The notes under the pieces were generated by a model. It was not told where the DNA came from and made no database searches. It was given only the letters and a program-made list of their open reading frames with translations. The position numbers and the translations under genes were made by a program. DNA of 35,223 nt from Candidatus Endomicrobiellum roisinitermitis (GTDB lineage: Bacteria; Elusimicrobiota; Endomicrobiia; Endomicrobiales; Endomicrobiaceae): the NCBI GenBank assembly GCA_031287855.1, contig JAITSL010000009.1:1-35223 (forward strand), written 5' to 3'. Positions 28,539 to 35,223 of the stretch are shown here, one piece after another. How positions within the stretch are numbered: the stretch's first letter is position 1; every line of letters starts with the position of its first letter.

Positions 28539-29841
28539 AAATGATTTCCTTTATTAAATTTATATTTCCATTTTTATTTTTAGATATTATATAGGCATCT
28601 TTTATTATAGTAACAGCTTCTTCTATATTTTCGGACCTGTTATATAGAACTTCAGCAAGAATTTCACCTTTTTTGACATAATCATTGGTTTTTTTATATA
28701 GAATAATGCCTGCCGAATAATCTATAGTGTTTTCTTTCTTTGTCCTTCCTGCACCAGAGAGCATCTCTGCAATGCCAATTCTGTTAGAATTTACAGCAGT
28801 AACAAAACCTTCTTGGTTAGACTTTATCTCAAGTTTGTGTTTTGCCTTAGGCAAAAGTTGTTGAGGTTCTTCTATAACTTTAACATCTCCACCTTGAAGA
28901 TGAACAATTCTTTTAAACTTTTCTAAAGCATTTCCATTATTTATTTGCTTTTCAGCAAGAATTTTTGCTTCTTGCAAACTGTTAGCTTTTTTAACACTAT
29001 AAATCATAAGAGCAGACAAAAATATTGAAAGTTCATATAAATCGTTTTTTAATGTGCCTTTTAATATTTCTATTGCTTGTTTAATTTCTAAAGCGTTTCC
29101 TGCACAATTGCCTAAAGGTGTGTCCATATCGCTAATAACTACAGAAGTGTTTACACCAAATTTTTTACCTATGTTAACCATTTTTTCTGAAAGAATTTTT
29201 GCATTAGCATAACTTTTCATAAAAGAACCACTTCCTATTTTAACATCCAGTACAAGATTTTCTGTTCCTTCAGCAATTTTCTTAGACATTATACTTGAAC
29301 ATATTAAAGGAATAGACTCTATAGTAGCAGTAACATCTCTTAACGCATACATTTTTTTATCTACAGGTACAATTTCTGAAGTTTGTCCAATAATAGCAAC
29401 ACCATTTAAATCTAAAATATTTAAAAATTCCGTTTTATCTATATTTGTTCTAAAACCTGGTATAGATTCTAGTTTATCAAGAGTTCCTCCTGTATATCCA
29501 AGCCCTCGACCTGCCATCATAGGAACGCATATACCTAAACTAGCTACAACAGGCGCAATTATTAAAGATGTGCCATCGCCTATTCCACCAGTGGAATGTT
29601 TATCAACAGACGGGATGTTTAAACAAGACAAGTCCATTCTTTGACCAGAATTTATCATGGCATTTGTTAAGTAAAAAATTTCGTCATCACTCATACCAGC
29701 AAAAAATATAGCCATCAAAAACGCAGCCATTTGATAATCTGCAATATCACCGTTATTATAGCAAGCAACGATAAATTCTATTTCTTTTTTTGATAGTTCT
29801 TCTTTTTGTCTTTTTTTATATATTACATCGTAAGCTCTCAC
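28522..29841 (-). CDS. deoA: Pyrimidine-nucleoside/thymidine phosphorylase
   Basis: SVDKHSTGGIGDGTSLIIAPVVASLGICVPMMAGRGLGYTGGTLDKLESIPGF. Confidence 0.94.
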   Translation of the reverse strand: MRAYDVIYKKRQKEELSKKEIEFIVACYNNGDIADYQMAAFLMAIFFAGMSDDEIFYLTNAMINSGQRMDLSCLNIPSVDKHSTGGIGDGTSLIIAPVVASLGICVPMMAGRGLGYTGGTLDKLESIPGFRTNIDKTEFLNILDLNGVAIIGQTSEIVPVDKKMYALRDVTATIESIPLICSSIMSKKIAEGTENLVLDVKIGSGSFMKSYANAKILSEKMVNIGKKFGVNTSVVISDMDTPLGNCAGNALEIKQAIEILKGTLKNDLYELSIFLSALMIYSVKKANSLQEAKILAEKQINNGNALEKFKRIVHLQGGDVKVIEEPQQLLPKAKHKLEIKSNQEGFVTAVNSNRIGIAEMLSGAGRTKKENTIDYSAGIILYKKTNDYVKKGEILAEVLYNRSENIEEAVTIIKDAYIISKNKNGNINLIKEIIYEQRK

Positions 29842-30683
29842 CTAGCTATCCTTTTTGAATTTATAAAATTAACAACTTCTTTAATTAGTTTTGAAATTTT
29901 ATTAGTCGCTTCTTGACCATTTTTAAGTACTTGTTTGTGGCTTAAAACTTTACCATTTAAGTTTTGCGCTATATTGGAAACGTGTGTAATGCCTAAAATA
30001 TTCATTTTCATTTGGTTGGCAACTATTGCTTCATATACTACAGACATGCCAATAATGTCTGCTCCAAGTTTTTTGAAAGCTTTTATTTCAGCTGGGGTTT
30101 CGTAAGATGGGCCTGCAACACTGCAGTAAACGCCTTCGTGAATTTTAATTTTATGTTTTATTGCGATGGTTAATGCTCTTTTTCTTAGTTTGAAATCGTA
30201 TACATTCCTCATACTAGGAAATCTTTCACCAAAATTATCTAAATGTTTACCTATTAGAGGATTATATCCAGTAAAGTTCAAATGATCTTTTATTAAAACG
30301 ATATCACCTACTGAATATTTTTTATTTATTGCCCCGACAGCTGCTGTTATTAAAACAGTTTGTATACCTAAAAATTTCATGACTCTTATAGGATAAACAA
30401 CTTCTCTTGCAGAAAAACCTTCATAATAGTGGAATCTTCCATTAAATATCAAAATGTTAGTATTTTGATAAGAACATAAAAGAAGCTCTCCCTTATGACC
30501 TTGAACTGTCACTTTTGAAAAATGTGGGATTTTTGAATACTGCATTTTCTTTAGAACTGTAAAAATTTTTTCTATACCGCTAAGGCCAGAACCTCCTACA
30601 ATAGCAACTGTTGGCGTAAAACCTTTTAAAGAAAGGATATAACTTGTTGTTTCTTTGATTTTTTTTAATACATTTTGTTCCAC
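29838..30683 (-). CDS. Purine-nucleoside phosphorylase
   Basis: VAIVGGSGLSGIE, GRFHYYEGF, GVYCSVAGPSYETPAEIKAFKKLGADIIGMSVVYEA, THVSN. Confidence 0.9.
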   Translation of the reverse strand: MEQNVLKKIKETTSYILSLKGFTPTVAIVGGSGLSGIEKIFTVLKKMQYSKIPHFSKVTVQGHKGELLLCSYQNTNILIFNGRFHYYEGFSAREVVYPIRVMKFLGIQTVLITAAVGAINKKYSVGDIVLIKDHLNFTGYNPLIGKHLDNFGERFPSMRNVYDFKLRKRALTIAIKHKIKIHEGVYCSVAGPSYETPAEIKAFKKLGADIIGMSVVYEAIVANQMKMNILGITHVSNIAQNLNGKVLSHKQVLKNGQEATNKISKLIKEVVNFINSKRIAR

Positions 30684-30754
30684 ACTTATCCCTTAAAAAA
30701 TCCAAATTTTTTAGTTGTATTTACTTATAGACACTACTATATTACAACAGGGCA

Positions 30755-31936
30755 TTAGCTAACTATACCATAAAAACTTGTGCCATTTTTCATTTTACCA
30801 AGTTTGAAAATGTCAACTATAGTTTGAGCTATATCTGACAAAGTATCTCTTACGCCTATATTTACATCCTTTTTCAATTTCTTACCGTAGACTAAAAGTG
30901 GAACATACTCTCTTGTATGATCTGTGTGTATTTTACATGTAGGGTCACATCCATGATCTGCCGTAATAATAAGTACATCATCTTCAAGTAAAGTGTCTAT
31001 AAATTTTGGCAAAAAGTTATCAAAATCTTTTAAACCATTAGCATACGCCTCTACATTTCTACGATGGCCCCAAAGCATGTCAAAATCCACAAGGTTTGTA
31101 AAAATCAATTTATTTTTTTCAAAAGGTTGTTGTAATTCTTTTAAAGTAACTTCCATACCATCCACATTTCCAGCAGTGTGAATGGATTTAGTTATTCCTT
31201 TGGCGTTAAAAATATCAGATATTTTTCCTATACCTACAACATCTGCACCAGAACTCTTTAATTCATCTAAAACAGTTGTTTCTGGTGGAGTTAAAGAATA
31301 ATCTTTTCTATTTGAAGTTCTCATATAGTTACCGTTTTCACCTATAAAAGGTCTAGCTATAACTCTACCAACAGCGTTTTGGCCCTTCAAAACTTCTCTT
31401 GCTATTTGGCAAATCTCATAAAGTTTTTCAAGACCAAAAGACTGTTCATGAGCTGCAATTTGAAAAACAGAGTCAGCAGAAGTATAAACTATAGGAAAAC
31501 CGGTCTTTTGGTGCTTTCTACCCAACTCTTTTATTATTTGAGTACCTGAAATTGCTATATTACCAAGAATTTTTGTGCCTATTTTTTCTTCAAACTCTTC
31601 TATAATTTCTTTTGGGAAACCGTTTGGATAAACGGGAAAAGGTTTTTTCAAAATTATACCAGACATTTCCCAATGTCCAGCGGTAGTATCCTTGGCTGGA
31701 CACTTTGTCATTATTTTGCCATAACAACCTTCCACAGAAATGTTAGGCAAAACATTTTTTGTGTCTATTATTTTATAAAGTCCTAACTTCCCCATGTTAG
31801 GTAAAGAAAAAGAATTACCCATAAAGTCAAAAATATGACCTATTGTGTTTGCACCTTTGTCTTTATATTTAGCAGAATCCGGCAAATAGCCAACACCTGC
31901 ACTATCTAAAACAATTAGAACAACTCTTTTTTGCAT
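30755..31936 (-). CDS. deoB: Phosphopentomutase
   Basis: [70 protein letters not shown]. Confidence 0.96.
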   Translation of the reverse strand: MQKRVVLIVLDSAGVGYLPDSAKYKDKGANTIGHIFDFMGNSFSLPNMGKLGLYKIIDTKNVLPNISVEGCYGKIMTKCPAKDTTAGHWEMSGIILKKPFPVYPNGFPKEIIEEFEEKIGTKILGNIAISGTQIIKELGRKHQKTGFPIVYTSADSVFQIAAHEQSFGLEKLYEICQIAREVLKGQNAVGRVIARPFIGENGNYMRTSNRKDYSLTPPETTVLDELKSSGADVVGIGKISDIFNAKGITKSIHTAGNVDGMEVTLKELQQPFEKNKLIFTNLVDFDMLWGHRRNVEAYANGLKDFDNFLPKFIDTLLEDDVLIITADHGCDPTCKIHTDHTREYVPLLVYGKKLKKDVNIGVRDTLSDIAQTIVDIFKLGKMKNGTSFYGIVS

Positions 31937-31937
31937 T

Positions 31938-32885
31938 TTATTTTCTCTTTAATACTTTTAAAGCTGCTTCAGCGATGTTTACATCTTTTAACCCATATTT
32001 TGCAATCAAATTCATACCATCACCTGATTGCCCAAACTTGTCGTTTACTGCAACCATTTCAACAGGCACTGGAAAATTTTTCACCAAAACTTCGCTAACT
32101 GCAGAGCCAAACCCACCATAAATTTGATGTTCCTCGGCAGTTACAATTGCTCCACACTCTTTAGCTGCACCAATAATCGCATTTTCGTCTATAGGTTTAA
32201 TTGTATGTATATTTATAACTTTTGCTTTAATACCTTTTTTTTCTAAAATTTCTGTAGCCATTAAAGACTCATAAACCATAGTACCACAAGCTAAAATAGC
32301 AATGTCTTTACCATCTCTTAAAATGCTAGCTTTACCTATTTCAAAATGTGTACTTTCTTGAGTAAATATAGGTGTATTCTCTCTCCCGTATCTTATATAA
32401 ACAGGTCCGTCACTGTAGGCGCTTGCTATTACAGCTTTTCTAGTTTCAATTGAATCGCACGGAGATATAACTTTCATATTTGGGATACACCTCATTATCG
32501 CAATTTCTTCTAAAGCTTGATGGGTAGCTCCATCTGGGCCTACCATAAGACCAGAATGAGAACCCCCTATTTTAACATTCAAGTTAGAATAACAAATTGT
32601 TGTCCTAATTTGTTCCCAAGGTCTACCTGAAGCAAAAACACCATATGTAGAAACGAAAGGTATAAAACCTGCAACAGCAAGACCTGCTGCCATACCTAAC
32701 AAGTTTGTTTCTGCGATACCAACGTTTAAAAATCTGTCTGGAAACATTTCTTTAAAATTATTTATAGCAACAGAGGAAATTGTGTCCGCACCTAAAACAA
32801 ATATCTTTGAATTTGCTTTCCCAAGCTCAACAAGACCTTCACCAAAACCAAACCTTGTAGCTTTTTGCCCAAAAGTTTCCACCAT
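31938..32885 (-). CDS. Transketolase, C-terminal subunit
   Basis: [63 protein letters not shown]. Confidence 0.93.
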   Translation of the reverse strand: MVETFGQKATRFGFGEGLVELGKANSKIFVLGADTISSVAINNFKEMFPDRFLNVGIAETNLLGMAAGLAVAGFIPFVSTYGVFASGRPWEQIRTTICYSNLNVKIGGSHSGLMVGPDGATHQALEEIAIMRCIPNMKVISPCDSIETRKAVIASAYSDGPVYIRYGRENTPIFTQESTHFEIGKASILRDGKDIAILACGTMVYESLMATEILEKKGIKAKVINIHTIKPIDENAIIGAAKECGAIVTAEEHQIYGGFGSAVSEVLVKNFPVPVEMVAVNDKFGQSGDGMNLIAKYGLKDVNIAEAALKVLKRK

Positions 32886-32909
32886 TTATTTCTCCTAAAA
32901 GGTAAGTCT

Positions 32910-33737
32910 TTACTGCACTGACTCATCAATTTCTTGTAATGCTTGTTCGATTAGTTGCTTAGATGGAATTTTGCCATGCCACTGGGCAAAATTTTCCATG
33001 TAAGAAACACCTTTACCTTTAATCGTTTTTGCTATTATTGCTGTAGGTTTTTGTTTCTCTTCTTTAAATTTTAAATAAGCGTTATCGATTTGTTCTAAAT
33101 TATGTCCATCTATTTCTATAACATTCCATCCAAAAGATTTATATTTATCGGATAAAGGTTCAACATTCATTACATCTTTTGTAAAACCGTCTATTTGCAG
33201 TCCGTTGTCGTCAACAATAGCACAAAGATTATTTAACTTATACTGAGATGCTGCCATAGCAGCTTCCCAAATACTACCTTCTTGTTGTTCTCCATCGCCC
33301 ATAAGAACATAAACTTTATTATCTTTCTTTACATGTTTCATACCTGCAGCAATGCCTGCCCCAATTGACAAGCCATACCCAAGAGAACCAGTGGATACTT
33401 CTATGCCAGGCAAATCTTTATCTTTTGCAGGATGACCTTGAAGTCTACTTCCGGCTTTCCTTAAAGTGCAAAGTTCGTCTGGACTAAAACATTCAAGTTG
33501 TGCTAAAACTGCATATAATACTGGACAAGCATGTCCTTTTGATAAAATAAAATAATCTCTATTTGGATCATTTGGGTTTTTAGCGTTAAACTTCATATGT
33601 TTAAAATACAAAGATACAACAAGTTCAACAGAAGATAAACTACCGCCAGGATGGCCAGAGCCTGCAAGTTTAAGCATTTTAATAATATTTTTTCTTACAT
33701 TAGCAGACACCAATTTTAAATTTGTCATATAGAACAA
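32910..33737 (-). CDS. Transketolase, N-terminal subunit
   Basis: GHPGGSLSSVELVVSLYF; LSKGHACPVLYAVL; TPP motif GDGEQQEGSIWEAAMAASQYKLNNL. Confidence 0.93.
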   Translation of the reverse strand: MFYMTNLKLVSANVRKNIIKMLKLAGSGHPGGSLSSVELVVSLYFKHMKFNAKNPNDPNRDYFILSKGHACPVLYAVLAQLECFSPDELCTLRKAGSRLQGHPAKDKDLPGIEVSTGSLGYGLSIGAGIAAGMKHVKKDNKVYVLMGDGEQQEGSIWEAAMAASQYKLNNLCAIVDDNGLQIDGFTKDVMNVEPLSDKYKSFGWNVIEIDGHNLEQIDNAYLKFKEEKQKPTAIIAKTIKGKGVSYMENFAQWHGKIPSKQLIEQALQEIDESVQ

Positions 33738-33746
33738 ACTCCTTTT

Positions 33747-34202
33747 TTAACAGCTCTCCATTTTTTCTATCTGTTTAATCTTTTCTATTCTCTTAGAATG
33801 CCTTTCTTCAAACGGAGTTTCAAGAAATATTTTTATCCTATGACATATTTGGCTAACAGTGGCTGTTCTAGAACCCAGACAGACAATGTTTGCACAATTG
33901 TGCTCTGCAACAAGTCTTGCTGTGTCTTCATTCCAACAAACAGCTGCAATAACACTTTTGACTTTATTTGCAGCAATAGACATACCTATACCTGTACCAC
34001 ATATTAAAACACCTTTATAAGCTTCATTGTTTGCTACTGCTTTTGCAACTTTTAAAGCATAATCTGGATAATCACAGCTACCTCCACAAAAATCAAAATC
34101 TAGGACTTCATACCCTAAATCTTTTAAATAATTCTTTATGGTTTCTCTTATCTGTATAGCTGTATGATCAGTAGCAAAAGCAATTCTTTTCACGGTTTCC
34201 AT
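33747..34202 (-). CDS. rpiB: Ribose-5-phosphate isomerase B
   Basis: IAFATDHTAIQIRETIKNYL; GVLICGTGIGMSIAANKV; EHNCANIVCLGSR. Confidence 0.93.
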   Translation of the reverse strand: METVKRIAFATDHTAIQIRETIKNYLKDLGYEVLDFDFCGGSCDYPDYALKVAKAVANNEAYKGVLICGTGIGMSIAANKVKSVIAAVCWNEDTARLVAEHNCANIVCLGSRTATVSQICHRIKIFLETPFEERHSKRIEKIKQIEKMESC

Positions 34203-34244
34203 AGGAGAATTTCCTATAAAATTAATTTGTTTAATATATAAAAT

Positions 34245-35012
34245 TTAATTCTTAGAATACTTTACAAGCTTCACAAAAGATTCAACTTCTAAACTTGCAC
34301 TACCAACTAAACCGCCATCTATATCAGGCTGTTTCATAAGTTCAGAAACATTATCAGGCTTTACAGAACCACCATAAAGAATCCTTACCTTATCAGCAGC
34401 GTTTTTATAAAGTTGAGAATGGATGTGTCTTATAAAAGCGTGCACTTCTTGAGCCTGTTGCGGAGTTGCTGTCTTGCCTGTACCTATTGCCCATACCGGC
34501 TCATAAGCAATAACTAATTTAGAAGCTCCTTCTTGGCTAAGATCTGACAAAGATTCTTTAACTTGCTTTTCTATAACTTTAAAAGTAGTGTTCTCTTCTC
34601 TTTCCCTTAGAGTTTCCCCTACACAAACTATCGGAACAATGCCATTTAATAAGGCTGCTTTTACTTTTTTATTTACAGTTTTATCAACTTCTCCAAAATA
34701 CTGTCTACGTTCTGAATGTCCAACTAAAACATATGAGCAACCTGCATCTTTTAGCATGAACGCAGACACCTCACCTGTAAAAGCTCCCTTTTCTTCCCAG
34801 AAAAGGTCTTGAGCACCAACATTTATATTTGACCCCTTAACTTCATTGTAAACCGCATTGGCACAGATAAATGTAGGACATACCAGAGCATCTACATCTT
34901 TTACATCAGAAATTGCAGTTTTAAGCATATGCACAAAACTGACAGACTCTGCAATAGTTTTATGCATTTTCCAATTGCCAGCCATTAACGGTTTTTTCAT
35001 ATCAATACCCAA
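34245..35012 (-). CDS. tpiA: Triosephosphate isomerase
   Basis: AGNWKMHKT, VLVGHSERRQYFGE, IAYEPVWAIGTGK, ILYGGSVKPDN. The start may be the internal Met at 35000. Confidence 0.97.
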   Translation of the reverse strand: MGIDMKKPLMAGNWKMHKTIAESVSFVHMLKTAISDVKDVDALVCPTFICANAVYNEVKGSNINVGAQDLFWEEKGAFTGEVSAFMLKDAGCSYVLVGHSERRQYFGEVDKTVNKKVKAALLNGIVPIVCVGETLREREENTTFKVIEKQVKESLSDLSQEGASKLVIAYEPVWAIGTGKTATPQQAQEVHAFIRHIHSQLYKNAADKVRILYGGSVKPDNVSELMKQPDIDGGLVGSASLEVESFVKLVKYSKN

Positions 35013-35031
35013 TAATTATGTTGATTTTGGA

Positions 35032-35061
35032 ATTATACTAGATTTGTCAGTGATTTTTCAA
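35032..35061 (-). promoter_or_regulatory. Candidate sigma70-type promoter for the tpiA-led operon
   Basis: Minus strand: TTGAAA (35061-35056), 18-nt spacer, TATAAT (35037-35032), just upstream of tpiA. Confidence 0.65.
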
Positions 35062-35087
35062 CACAGCAACAAAATGCAACGGATATT

Positions 35088-35223
35088 GATCTAGTTTAGT
35101 ATCTTACCTGCGTTACCTCAAAGAGCAACTTATGAGCAATAAACATTTAATATTGCAAATTAGCTCTGTCTGAAGCAAAATTCATTTATGTCTTTCTTGT
35201 CTTTTCATTTTGCTAGTTTGCTA
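35088..35223. repeat. Dispersed near-palindromic intergenic element, copy 3 (truncated by window end)
   Basis: GATCTAGTTTAGTATCTTACCTGCGTTACCTCAAAGAGCAACTTATGAGCAATAAACATTTAATATT...; shares an exact 41-bp block with copy 1 (11115-11155 = 35173-35213). Confidence 0.9.

Noticed and set aside
28057-28557. 166-aa plus-strand ORF
   Set aside because: Antisense to recJ; low-complexity Ser/Thr/Pro composition typical of shadow ORFs.
31938-33737. Split transketolase as a frameshifted pseudogene
   Set aside because: Both halves have intact starts and motifs with a normal intergenic gap; two-subunit transketolases are common in bacteria.
11018-35223. CRISPR array interpretation of the three repeats
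   Set aside because: Copies are about 200 bp, separated by about 12 kb, palindromic, with no short direct-repeat/spacer periodicity and no cas genes.

Overview
This is an AT-rich, gene-dense bacterial window. Nearly every gene lies on the minus strand. Gene content and very low GC suggest Elusimicrobiota/Endomicrobium, but that is inference only. The core content, left to right, is: tRNA-Ser(CGA), lptD, a ROK kinase, folC, accD, kdsD/kpsF, a trpF-like gene, nth, a suhB-like gene, a lipoprotein gene, a HEPN/MNT toxin-antitoxin pair, lplA-like, ogt, a compact uvrC, murJ, miaA, mutL, mutS, a lytic transglycosylase, miaB, a Na/Pi symporter, and a nucleoside-to-pentose salvage run (cdd, mtnP-like, recJ, deoA/pdp, punA-like, deoB, split transketolase, rpiB, tpiA). 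The strongest non-coding signal is a dispersed, near-palindromic intergenic element of about 200 bp. It has three copies: about 11018-11240, about 23138-23354 with an extra element end to 23387, and 35088-35223, which is cut by the window edge. Each is non-coding, has long imperfect inverted-repeat arms and a conserved central loop, and lies at a transcription-unit boundary. I regard it as the best candidate for something undescribed, either a MITE-like element or a structured RNA. Other signals worth checking are: the only plus-strand gene, a secreted HEIGH-motif protein with barrel-like C-terminus, next to a divergent lipoprotein; a TrpF homolog with catalytic residues replaced; an Nth with a Cys-to-His change in its Fe-S motif; a compact UvrC; mutS with a probable AUA start; a RecJ insertion; and a 17-bp duplication of the tRNA-Ser 3' end.
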